Source: CAYMJK01 sp043101635
GTDB taxonomy: Bacteria > Planctomycetota > Phycisphaerae > Phycisphaerales > UBA1924
DNA: 11,568 bases
Reading direction: 5' to 3'
Assembly: GCA_043101635.1 (NCBI GenBank)
Contig: JBICIE010000136.1
Location: 1-11,568, forward strand
Under the pieces are notes generated by a model. It was not told where the DNA came from. It saw nothing but the letters and a program-made list of their open reading frames with translations, and did not search any database. Within the stretch, counting starts at the first letter, position 1; every line of letters begins with the position of its first letter. Both the position numbers and the translations under genes were made by a program. Shown here piece by piece: positions 1 through 6,305 of the stretch.

Positions 1-1113
1 CACACCACCGGTCACCCCCGTTGCATCGCCCTTCCGCGCGCTGTTCCCCCCGCCCCTCCCGCAACTCCCGGCCCCAGCCCGGACGCCCATCGCGCGCCTG
101 ATGCTCCGACTCCCGACGCCCGGACCCCGCCCCCCCGCTTCCGCCTCCCCGACCACGTCGACCGCGCCCGCCTCCTCTCCGGCTACCTCGAAGGCAAGAC
201 CCTCCCCGACCTCGCAGACGAACTCGACATCGCGCTCGAAGACCTCATCACCTGGTCCGAGCAGCCCCGCGCCCAGCGCCAGCTCGACCGCCTCTGCAAG
301 TGCGACCAGCGCCGCTTCAAGCACGTGCAGGCCCGCGCTGCCATCAGCGCCGCCGCCGCGCTCGCCGAGATGGTCCGCCTCCCCCTCCACACCATCCGCC
401 ATCTTTCCATCCCCGCCGAACTCCGCAGCCAGGAGATCACCCTCAAGGCGGCCCTCGCCATCCTCAACCCCATCGAACGCGAGAAGGACTTCAAGCGCAA
501 GCTCTCTCTCCGCCGCGCCATCGACGCACTCAAGTCCATCGCGAAGCCGATGTCGCCCCCGCGCCATCGGCGCCCCCCTGATCACGCAGCGCCCAGTGGG
601 GCAGCATTCCATCCTGCCGGCGCAGCGCCCGGTGGGGCAGGATTCCATCCTGCCGACAGCGCGCCCAGCTCCGATCACCCGCGCCGCCCGAATCTCCGCG
701 CGCGCCTCGGCGCCCTCACCGTCCCCCGAGTCCCGCCCGTCCCCCCCATCCCCGCCCCGCGCGCGCCCTCCGCGCCACTGACCTGCTCTGAGGGCGGCGC
801 TCCCTCATCCACCACCCCCGACCGCCTCGACCCCGCCGAACGCCTCGCCCCCCTGCGCATCGGCGCCAGAACCGATCCCCGGGCCAACTCGCACACACCG
901 CACCCTGCCCCCGCGTCCGAGCCCATGAAATGGGCAACGGCGCCGCACGCCCGGGCCGATGCGCACACCTCCATCACGTCCATCAAGTCCACCCCCGAGG
1001 CGCCACCCGCTCCCCGGCAGGTTGAAACCCTGCCCCACTCCCCGCCGCGCCACCAGGCCAGCCGCCCCCGCGACCTCCTCAACCGCGCCGGCGCCCTCCC
1101 GCGCGCGCCGTGA
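1..1113 (+). CDS. Hypothetical protein with HTH-like segment and Pro/Ala-rich tail, 5'-truncated by the window edge
   Basis: The frame is open from base 1 to the TGA at 1111-1113 (370 residues visible). The first possible start inside the window is a GTG at 325, but the well-structured part lies before it, so the gene begins outside the window. Numbered from base 1, residues 61-86 (GYLEGKTLPDLADELDI and following) look like a helix-turn-helix of the kind found in small terminase or resolvase-like DNA-binding proteins. Residues 87-182 are charged and helical. From about residue 183 to the end the protein is low-complexity Pro/Ala/Arg/His, with a 12-residue peptide repeat (AAPSGAAFHPAG then AAPGGAGFHPAD, residues 196-219). 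Codon use is odd: of 22 leucines between roughly nt 145 and 540, 21 are CTC, one is CTT and none is CTG, unlike the mixed CTG/CTC use in the genes to the right. Function is unknown. DNA binding is an inference from the HTH-like pattern only, and the tail could be partly non-functional sequence. Confidence 0.6.
   Translation, partial: HTTGHPRCIALPRAVPPAPPATPGPSPDAHRAPDAPTPDARTPPPRFRLPDHVDRARLLSGYLEGKTLPDLADELDIALEDLITWSEQPRAQRQLDRLCKCDQRRFKHVQARAAISAAAALAEMVRLPLHTIRHLSIPAELRSQEITLKAALAILNPIEREKDFKRKLSLRRAIDALKSIAKPMSPPRHRRPPDHAAPSGAAFHPAGAAPGGAGFHPADSAPSSDHPRRPNLRARLGALTVPRVPPVPPIPAPRAPSAPLTCSEGGAPSSTTPDRLDPAERLAPLRIGARTDPRANSHTPHPAPASEPMKWATAPHARADAHTSITSIKSTPEAPPAPRQVETLPHSPPRHQASRPRDLLNRAGALPRAP
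585..655 (+). repeat. Tandem pair of 35-nt repeats, each holding a 19-nt palindrome
   Basis: Units at 585-619 and 621-655 are identical at 33 of 35 positions and have a 36-nt period, which keeps the reading frame of the surrounding gene. The second unit holds a perfect hairpin at 636-654 (GGCAGGAT, loop TCC, ATCCTGCC). The first holds the same hairpin at 600-618 with one mismatch. The short-stem, 3-nt-loop design resembles a REP-type dispersed palindrome. Confidence 0.75.
1014..1039 (-). repeat. Third copy of the palindromic repeat, inverted
   Basis: Read on the minus strand, this stretch starts AGTGGGGCAG and ends CCTGCCGG with 8 bases between. These are exactly the flanks and spacing of the copy at 595-620 on the plus strand. 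Only the 8-base centre differs (GGTTTCAA against CATTCCAT). The arms still pair for 6 bp (GGCAGG/CCTGCC). It lies in the Pro-rich tail of the first gene. Confidence 0.55.
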
Positions 1114-1121
1114 CCGGGTAC

Positions 1122-1138
1122 CCCCCACTCCGTGGGGG
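1122..1138 (+). terminator. GC-rich hairpin just after the first gene, possible terminator
   Basis: CCCCCAC, loop TCC, GTGGGGG forms a 7-bp all-complementary stem starting 8 nt after the TGA at 1111-1113. It is followed by a pyrimidine-rich but not poly-T stretch (TGCTTCCTCCT), so it is not a textbook intrinsic terminator. The TCC loop is the same as in the palindromes at 600-654, so it could instead be a related repeat. Confidence 0.35.
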
Positions 1139-1191
1139 TGCTTCCTCCTGCCAGGCGTCTTCACAATGCGCGCACCGACAACCGCGCCCCA

Positions 1192-1213
1192 CGCGCGGCG
1201 CTGTCGCTGCGCG
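1192..1213 (-). terminator. Hairpin between converging genes, possible terminator of the zinc-ribbon gene
   Basis: CGCGCGGCG, loop CTGT, CGCTGCGCG forms a 9-bp stem with one mismatch (a G-U wobble in plus-sense RNA). It sits 15 nt beyond the stop of the minus-strand zinc-ribbon gene. There is no T-run after it on either strand, so a terminator role is only inferred from position. Confidence 0.3.
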
Positions 1214-1228
1214 CGCCGGCCGATCAGC

Positions 1229-1741
1229 TCACGCAGCGTCCATCAGCCGGTTGATCACCGCGTTGACGAACGCAAAGCGCGAACCGGCGAACGCCCCGCT
1301 CGCCTTCGCCGCGGCGTCCGCCCTGGCCCGCTCGATGTCCCCGGCGATTGCCCGCAGGCGCTCCGGCGCCTTGTCCTTCCACTGCTCCAGAATCACCTGC
1401 GCCATCTCCAGTTCGTGCTGGTCGAGCCACATGGCGCCGCAACTCTCGCAGCGATCGACGATCACCTGCGTGTCGCCGGCATAGTTCACCGTCGCCATCG
1501 GCTCATCGCACACCGGGCAGGGAAACAGCCGCCTGGACTCATGGTCGGGCACGCCCCGCAGCGGCTCATGGTCGCTGACGAGGCTCTTCCAGTCCGGGCC
1601 GAAGACCTCCTCCCGCTTGCGGATGATGTGGCCCAGGGCGTCGGCGGTGACCAGTTCGCCACCGCACGAGGCGCAGGTCTGGATCAGGGCCCCTTCGTAC
1701 TCGACGGGCGTCAGTTCGGTGTTGTCGATCGGACAGCGCAT
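1229..1741 (-). CDS. Zinc-ribbon protein with two zf-TFIIB-like modules
   Basis: This encodes 170 aa. The ATG at 1741 is chosen because a strong Shine-Dalgarno (GGAGGT) lies 6 nt upstream; a longer reading (to 1798) has no such support. The second module is complete: CPVC at residues 75-78 and CESC at 98-101, followed by GAMWLDQHELE, the C-x2-C-x-(I/M)WLD-x-x-ELE signature of the zf-TFIIB family. The first module is degenerate: C3-P-I-D6 (Asp where the second Cys is expected), then CASC at 23-26 with GGELVTADAL after it. The C-terminal third is helical and charged, ending in a mildly hydrophobic stretch. The family is small, probably zinc-binding, and functionally unassigned; a nucleic-acid or protein-binding role is inference. 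It lies 81 nt downstream of the pseudopilin-like lipoprotein on the same strand and may share its transcript. Confidence 0.85.
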   Translation of the reverse strand: MRCPIDNTELTPVEYEGALIQTCASCGGELVTADALGHIIRKREEVFGPDWKSLVSDHEPLRGVPDHESRRLFPCPVCDEPMATVNYAGDTQVIVDRCESCGAMWLDQHELEMAQVILEQWKDKAPERLRAIAGDIERARADAAAKASGAFAGSRFAFVNAVINRLMDAA

Positions 1742-1822
1742 GATTTGACCTCCGTGCTTTGCCGTCTGATCGGCGCGACCGGAGGCCCGGTTGAGCAAAG
1801 ACCGGAAATATCGCGGTGCGCG

Positions 1823-2248
1823 TTACTTGCGCAGTTCGATGTCCTGCGACGATCCCGTGCCGCCCGGCGCCCCGTCCGCCCCCAGAGACCGCAGCAGGAA
1901 GCCTGTCGCCGTCCGCTCGTACTCCACGCGGTTGCCGTACGGATCCAGCAGATCCTGCTCCCGCTGCAGGTACGGACCGTTCCACTTGCCGTCGTCACCC
2001 TCGGTGATGGCGTCCGCCGAGAGCAGCACATCCAGCCCCTCGTCCGCCGCCGGGTATCGCCCCATGTCGATCTCGAACATCGAGACGGCCTGGGAGATTG
2101 GATGCAGATCCGCCTTGGTCACCAGCGTCTGCGGGCGCAGCGTGAACGTCCCGGGCGTGCCCGCGGGGCCCGAGCCACTGGAGCCCGATTCCTCGCATGC
2201 GCCGAGGGCCAGGCAGGCGACGGCAAAGATGATGAGTCGGAGCGTCAT
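1823..2248 (-). CDS. Lipoprotein with GspG-like (T2SSG) pseudopilin domain
   Basis: This encodes 141 aa. The ATG at 2248 has AGGAGG 8 nt upstream. Residues 1-18 are a lipoprotein signal peptide: MTLR, a hydrophobic core, and lipobox LGAC with the lipidated Cys at 18. A Ser/Gly/Pro linker follows (19-33). Residues ~38-141 match the C-terminal globular domain of the type II secretion major pseudopilin GspG: ISQAVSMFEIDMGRYPAADEGLDVLL, then GPYL, DPYGN-VEYE, and SLGADGAPGGTGSSQDIEL, the usual calcium-site region of that fold. It lacks the prepilin leader (G/FTLIE motif) and the long N-terminal helix needed for assembly into a pilus. It is therefore probably a membrane-anchored periplasmic protein using the fold alone. 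No other type II secretion gene is in view. Domain call firm, role unknown. Confidence 0.85.
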   Translation of the reverse strand: MTLRLIIFAVACLALGACEESGSSGSGPAGTPGTFTLRPQTLVTKADLHPISQAVSMFEIDMGRYPAADEGLDVLLSADAITEGDDGKWNGPYLQREQDLLDPYGNRVEYERTATGFLLRSLGADGAPGGTGSSQDIELRK

Positions 2249-2267
2249 GGCAGGATCCTCCTCGCGG

Positions 2268-2274
2268 TATGGTA
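2268..2274. promoter_or_regulatory. Overlapping divergent -10-like elements
   Basis: In the 60-bp gap between the lipoprotein gene (minus) and the small exported protein gene (plus), the bases TATGGTA read as TATGGT (2268-2273) on the plus strand and TACCAT (2274-2269) on the minus strand. Both fit a TANNNT -10. Predicted start sites fall about 7 nt on either side, just ahead of the two ribosome binding sites. No clear -35 is visible. TACCAT recurs at 8375. Confidence 0.3.
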
Positions 2275-2308
2275 GTGGCCGCAGCGGGATCCAGGAAAGG
2301 AGCAACCG

Positions 2309-2614
2309 ATGAAACGGCGAGAGACAGCGGTGCTGGCGATCGTGGCGTGCGGCGGAGGACTGCTGGCGGGCCGGCTCTGGACGCCGGCGCCCGCGGTGGC
2401 GGCCGACGGAGCCGGCGGGCGCGAGCCGGCGCTCGTGGGCTTCCAGTTCGTGCCGGCGCGTCGGCAGGGCGAGCCCGATCTGCTGCTCAGGGCCTGGGAC
2501 GATGGCGACTTCGAGTATCTCCCCGTGAGCCGCGACGGGCGCGATGAGGATCCGGTGCGCTGGCTCTGGACCGACACAAGCTGGCGCCTGATCTCGCAGT
2601 ACACAGCGCCGTAG
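2309..2614 (+). CDS. Small exported protein of unknown function
   Basis: This encodes 101 aa. The ATG at 2309 is preceded by AAAGGAG with a 6-nt gap. The N-terminus MKRRE, a hydrophobic run AVLAIVACGGGLLAG, and APAVA|AD at about residues 28-34 form a plausible Sec signal peptide; the Cys in the core lacks a proper lipobox. The mature part is only about 68 residues, acidic and Trp-rich near its end (FQFVPARRQGEPDLLLRAW, then VRWLWTDTSWRLISQY), which suggests a small beta domain. I do not recognise the family. It is divergent from the pseudopilin-like lipoprotein and only 29 nt upstream of mnmG, so read-through into mnmG is possible. A coding call is supported by the ribosome binding site, the signal peptide and codon bias. 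Confidence 0.75.
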   Translation: MKRRETAVLAIVACGGGLLAGRLWTPAPAVAADGAGGREPALVGFQFVPARRQGEPDLLLRAWDDGDFEYLPVSRDGRDEDPVRWLWTDTSWRLISQYTAP

Positions 2615-2626
2615 GCGCGTGCGCCT
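2613..2626 (+). promoter_or_regulatory. Inverted repeat upstream of mnmG
   Basis: AGGCGC-GT-GCGCCT is a near-perfect 14-nt palindrome that begins inside the TAG stop of the small exported protein. It ends 5 nt before the TAGAAT -10-like element of mnmG, where RNA polymerase would cover the spacer. It could be an operator, or as RNA a short 5-bp hairpin. No T-run follows. Confidence 0.3.
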
Positions 2627-2631
2627 GCCGC

Positions 2632-2637
2632 TAGAAT
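2632..2637 (+). promoter_or_regulatory. -10 element for a probably leaderless mnmG transcript
   Basis: TAGAAT (5 of 6 to TATAAT) lies 6 nt before the mnmG ATG at 2644, and there is no Shine-Dalgarno between them. That distance puts the transcription start at or next to the A of ATG. No convincing -35 is seen. Confidence 0.45.
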
Positions 2638-2643
2638 CGCCCG

Positions 2644-4569
2644 ATGCTCAGGCGGCGGTACCAGGTGGTTGTCATCGGCGGAGGCCACGCGGGCCTGGAA
2701 GCCGCGTGGAGCGCCGCCAACCTGCTCGGCGAGACCGGCAGCGTTGCCCTGGTCACGCTCGATCCCGCGAAGATCGGCGTGATGAGCTGCAACCCGGCCA
2801 TCGGCGGGCTCGCCAAGGGCCAGCTCGTGCGCGAAGTCGACGCCCTCGGCGGCCTGATGGGGCTGATCGCCGACGCCACCGGCATCCAGTTCCGCCTGCT
2901 CAACACCAGCAAGGGCCCGGCCGTCCACGGCCCGCGCTGCCAGAGCGACAAGCTGGGGTACGCCGCGACAGCTCGCGCGATGATCGCCGCGCGCCCGGAG
3001 ATTGAAGTCATCGGCGGCGCCGTCGAGCAGATCGTGACGCGCAAAGGCGCGGTGTGCGCTGTCGGTATTCGCACGGGCGACGGCGAGCTGCGCCTGGAGG
3101 CGCCGGCCATCGTGCTGACGACCGGCACGTTCATGCGCGGGCTGATGCACACCGGCGAGCAGCGCGTCCCCGGGGGCCGGCGCGGCGAGGCCGCAGCCAG
3201 CGCAATCTCGGATGAGCTGCGCCGCCTCGGCTTCGAACTCGGCCGGCTCAAGACCGGCACCCCCCCGCGACTCCGCCGGGCGTCGCTCGACTGGGAGTCG
3301 CTGCCGCCTCAATGGGGCGATCCGCGGCCGCAGCCGTTCAGTGACCTGACCGGGTCCAGCGCCGCGGGCGCTGCCGGGCTGTGTGAGCCATTCCCGGCTC
3401 TGGAGCAGGTCGAGTGCCGCCAGACGCACACGACCCCCCATATTCACGAGCTCATCGGCCGCAATCTGCACCGGGCCCCGATGTACAGCGGCCAGATCGA
3501 GTCGGCCGGCCCCCGCTACTGCCCCTCGATCGAGGACAAGGTCGTGCGCTTCGCCCATCGCGACAGCCACGGCGTGTTCCTGGAACCCGAGTCGCTCGCG
3601 ACCGACTGGATCTACTGCAACGGGATCTCGACAAGCCTGCCGGCGGATGTGCAGGAGGCGATCGTGCGCGCGATGCCCGGCTGCCAGCGCGCCGAGATTC
3701 TGCAGCTCGGCTACGCGGTCGAGTACGACATGGTCCGCCCGCACCAGATCACGGCGACGGGCATGACCAAGCTCGTCGACGGACTGTTCCTCGCCGGGCA
3801 GATCAACGGCACCAGCGGTTACGAGGAGGCGGCGGCTCAGGGCGCCGTCGCCGGGATCAACGCGGCCCGGGTTGCCCGCGCAGCCGAGCCGGTGACCCTC
3901 GGGCGCCACGAGGCGTACATCGGCGTGCTGATGGACGATCTGGTCACGCGTACGCCCGTCGAGCCGTATCGCATGTTCACGAGCCGCGCGGAGCATCGGC
4001 TGCTGCTGCGGGCCGACAACGCCGCGGAGCGTCTGACACCGGTCGCCGAGGCGCTGGGCCTGCTCGACTCGACCGATCTCGGGCGCACCCGCATCGGGCT
4101 CGCACGTGAGCGGCGCCGCGCGCTGGAGGCGCTGGATCGCTGGATCGACCGGGCGCGCGTCGATGGCGTTCCGCTGGACAAGGCCATGCGCCGGCCGGGC
4201 TTCGGCGCCGATGATCTGCGCCGGCTGCTGCGCTCAGAGCCGGAGCTGGCAGCGGCCCCGGCGCCCGTGCTCAATACCGCGCTGGCAAACCGCCAGTACG
4301 CCCCCATGATCGAGCGGCAGCAGGCCGAAATCCGGCGCCAGCAGGAACTGGAGCGCCGGCGCCTGCCGCGGACCATCCGCTACGACGTGCTGGCGGGTCT
4401 TCGCGCCGAGGCGGCCGAGGCGCTCGGGCGCTTTCGGCCGGAGACGTTCGGACAGGCGGCCCGGCTGGAGGGTGTGACGCCGGCCGACCTGACGCTGCTG
4501 GCGGTGCTGGTGGGCCGGGCCGGAGGCGCCGGCGCGCCGGCGTCTGAAGCGGCGGAGCCGGCGGCGTGA
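2644..4569 (+). CDS. mnmG: tRNA uridine-5-carboxymethylaminomethyl(34) synthesis enzyme MnmG
   Basis: This encodes 641 aa, close to the family's usual 620-640. With MnmE, MnmG uses FAD, 5,10-methylenetetrahydrofolate and glycine or ammonium to modify the wobble uridine of tRNAs reading two-codon boxes; it is cytoplasmic. The FAD-binding GGGHAG is at residues 12-17. MSCNPAIGG holds Cys49, equivalent to E. coli Cys47. Signature one, GPRYCPSIEDK, is at 289-299 with the conserved Cys293. Signature two, AGQINGTSGYEEAAAQG through AGINA, is at 384-407. EPYRMFTSRAEHRLLLRADNA and the C-terminal helical MnmE/tRNA-binding region ending GQAARLEGVTPADLTLLAVLV are intact. A short Ala-rich tail follows. The start lacks a Shine-Dalgarno but has a -10-like TAGAAT 6 nt upstream, fitting leaderless translation. 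The antiporter gene begins on its stop codon. mnmE and rsmG, frequent neighbours elsewhere, are not here. Confidence 0.97.
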   Translation: MLRRRYQVVVIGGGHAGLEAAWSAANLLGETGSVALVTLDPAKIGVMSCNPAIGGLAKGQLVREVDALGGLMGLIADATGIQFRLLNTSKGPAVHGPRCQSDKLGYAATARAMIAARPEIEVIGGAVEQIVTRKGAVCAVGIRTGDGELRLEAPAIVLTTGTFMRGLMHTGEQRVPGGRRGEAAASAISDELRRLGFELGRLKTGTPPRLRRASLDWESLPPQWGDPRPQPFSDLTGSSAAGAAGLCEPFPALEQVECRQTHTTPHIHELIGRNLHRAPMYSGQIESAGPRYCPSIEDKVVRFAHRDSHGVFLEPESLATDWIYCNGISTSLPADVQEAIVRAMPGCQRAEILQLGYAVEYDMVRPHQITATGMTKLVDGLFLAGQINGTSGYEEAAAQGAVAGINAARVARAAEPVTLGRHEAYIGVLMDDLVTRTPVEPYRMFTSRAEHRLLLRADNAAERLTPVAEALGLLDSTDLGRTRIGLARERRRALEALDRWIDRARVDGVPLDKAMRRPGFGADDLRRLLRSEPELAAAPAPVLNTALANRQYAPMIERQQAEIRRQQELERRRLPRTIRYDVLAGLRAEAAEALGRFRPETFGQAARLEGVTPADLTLLAVLVGRAGGAGAPASEAAEPAA

Positions 4570-6305
4570 TGGCGTTGACGCTGGCGGCTGGGGCGGAACT
4601 GCCACCGGAGGTTCGGGGCCTGCTGATCATCCTGGTCGCCGCGGCGCTGGTGAGCATGGTGATGTCGCGCTTCCGGCTGGCGGAGATCCCCGCCTATCTC
4701 GGCGCCGGCGTGATCATCGGGCCGCACGTGCTGGGCCTGCTGCCCAGCGAGGATTCGGTGGCGGCGGTGAAGGAGATGGCGCTGACCCTGCTGATGTTCG
4801 GGATCGGGCTGCACATGGACACCTCGTCGTTTCGCGGCGCGGCCCGCGCCCTGATGCTGGTCGGGGTCATCTCGACGGTCGTCAGCGCGGCGCTGTGCGC
4901 CGCCGGGGCGATGCTCTTCGGACTGGGCGCGCCGGCCGCCATCGCGGTGGGGATGGCCATGAGCATGTCCTCCACCGCCGTCGTGCTGCGCCTGCTGCAC
5001 AAGCGGCGCGAGCTTGGGCGCATGTCGGGGCGCATCTGCTTCTCGACGCTGATCGTGCAGGATCTGCTCGTGGTGATCATGCTCGGCGCCCTGCCATCAC
5101 TGGCCGGTGGCGGCGACGGCGCCGAGACCGGGGCCGGAGCGACGGGGCTGGTCTCGCGCGTGCTGATCGCGATCGGCGGGGTCGGGCTCATGCTCACGTT
5201 CGGCCGGTTCGCGCTGCCGGTCTTCCTGCGCGAGGCGGCCCGGGGCTCCACCGAAGTGCTGCTGGTGGCCTCCGCGGCGATCGCGCTGAGCGCGGCGGTG
5301 GCTGCCGGGGCCCTTGGGCTAAGCCCGGCCCTGGGCGGCTTCATCGCCGGGTTCATCCTCAGTTCGACACCCTTCCGCTATCACGTCGCGGGCCAACTCG
5401 GGTCGCTGCGCGATCTCTTCCTCGCCGTGTTCTTCACAGCCGTCGGACTGGCGGTCGATCCGATGGTGGTCCTGGCCAACCTCTGGGTGGTCGGCCTCGG
5501 GCTGGCGCTGATCCTGGGGATCAAGACGCTTGCGATCGCCATCTCGACATGGGCCGCCGGGCTGTCGCCGGTGATCGCCGCCACCTGCGGGCTCTATCTG
5601 GCCCAGGCGGGTGAGTTCTCGCTGGTCGTGCTGGATTCATCCCAGCAGATCGGACTCATCAGCGACAACACGTACGCGACGGTCGCGGCCATCGTCGTCG
5701 TGTCGCTGATGATCACGCCCGGGATGATCAACATCGCCCCGCGTCTCGCCGAGCGCCTCGCCGCATGGCCGGCTGCGCCATGGGCCGCCAGTTGCGCCCT
5801 GGGGACGGCCGAGCCGGGCGGCGGCCCGGCGCGCCGGGGGCAGGTGCTCATCGCGGGCTTCGGGCCGACGGGCCGGGCGCTGGCGGAGGGGCTGGACGCC
5901 GCGGATGTGCCCTACACGATCATCGAGATGAACCCGGCGACGGTCCGCATCCAGGAATCGCTCGGCCGGTCGGTGGTATACGGCGACGCCAGCAACGCCG
6001 AGGTGCTCGAGTCGGCCGGCATCCGCGACGCCGACGCCATCGTGCTGACGTTCCCGGATGACGAAGCGGCGCTGCGAGCGGTCCGCATGATCCGGTCCCT
6101 CGCGCCGGATGTGTTCATCGCAGCGCGGGTCGGCTATCTCTCGCGCGGGATGGCAGCGCGGTCGATGGGCGTGGACCACGTGGTCGTCGAGGAACTGGCC
6201 ACGGCGGAGACGATCCAGCGGCAGGTGCTCGAGCTGCTGCGCAAACGGGCGGCGGACCACGGCGAGTCCGAGCCGACCGGCGCCGACGACCGGTCCTCAG
6301 GTTGA
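4569..6305 (+). CDS. CPA2-family cation:proton antiporter with C-terminal RCK (TrkA-N) domain, KefB-like
   Basis: This encodes 578 aa. The ATG at 4569 shares its A with the mnmG TGA (TGATG); an in-frame GTG at 4566 is an alternative start. Residues ~16-390 are a multi-pass Na+/H+ exchanger-type membrane domain with about 12 hydrophobic segments. It has the family landmarks AYLGAGVIIGPHVLGL (42-57), SSTAVVLRLL (134-143), STLIVQDLLVV with the Q164-D165 pair, and LAQAGEFSLVVL (344-355). Residues ~424-560 are a cytoplasmic Rossmann domain: VLIAGFGPTGRALAEGL with the glycine motif at 430-435, and acidic Glu453 at the end of the second strand, which favours NAD(H). VVYGDASNAEVLESAGI and VVEELATAETI follow. 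There is no TrkA-C domain. The likely role is K+ or Na+ efflux in exchange for H+, gated by nucleotide; the ion is not determined by sequence. It is translationally coupled to mnmG and overlaps the next gene tail-to-tail by 9 nt. Confidence 0.92.
   Translation: MALTLAAGAELPPEVRGLLIILVAAALVSMVMSRFRLAEIPAYLGAGVIIGPHVLGLLPSEDSVAAVKEMALTLLMFGIGLHMDTSSFRGAARALMLVGVISTVVSAALCAAGAMLFGLGAPAAIAVGMAMSMSSTAVVLRLLHKRRELGRMSGRICFSTLIVQDLLVVIMLGALPSLAGGGDGAETGAGATGLVSRVLIAIGGVGLMLTFGRFALPVFLREAARGSTEVLLVASAAIALSAAVAAGALGLSPALGGFIAGFILSSTPFRYHVAGQLGSLRDLFLAVFFTAVGLAVDPMVVLANLWVVGLGLALILGIKTLAIAISTWAAGLSPVIAATCGLYLAQAGEFSLVVLDSSQQIGLISDNTYATVAAIVVVSLMITPGMINIAPRLAERLAAWPAAPWAASCALGTAEPGGGPARRGQVLIAGFGPTGRALAEGLDAADVPYTIIEMNPATVRIQESLGRSVVYGDASNAEVLESAGIRDADAIVLTFPDDEAALRAVRMIRSLAPDVFIAARVGYLSRGMAARSMGVDHVVVEELATAETIQRQVLELLRKRAADHGESEPTGADDRSSG

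Noticed and set aside
585..655. Possible CRISPR array
   Set aside because: The two 35-nt units are separated by a single base, with no spacers, and lie in an open coding frame with no cas gene nearby.
959..2275. Open frame of 438 codons on the plus strand across the zinc-ribbon and lipoprotein genes
   Set aside because: It crosses two minus-strand genes with strong ribosome binding sites and domain signatures, and has no start signal of its own.
2245..3996. Long open frame (583 codons) on the minus strand opposite mnmG
   Set aside because: It mirrors mnmG, whose FAD motif and both family signatures are intact on the plus strand. High GC content removes stop codons from the antisense frame, and the encoded peptide resembles nothing I know.
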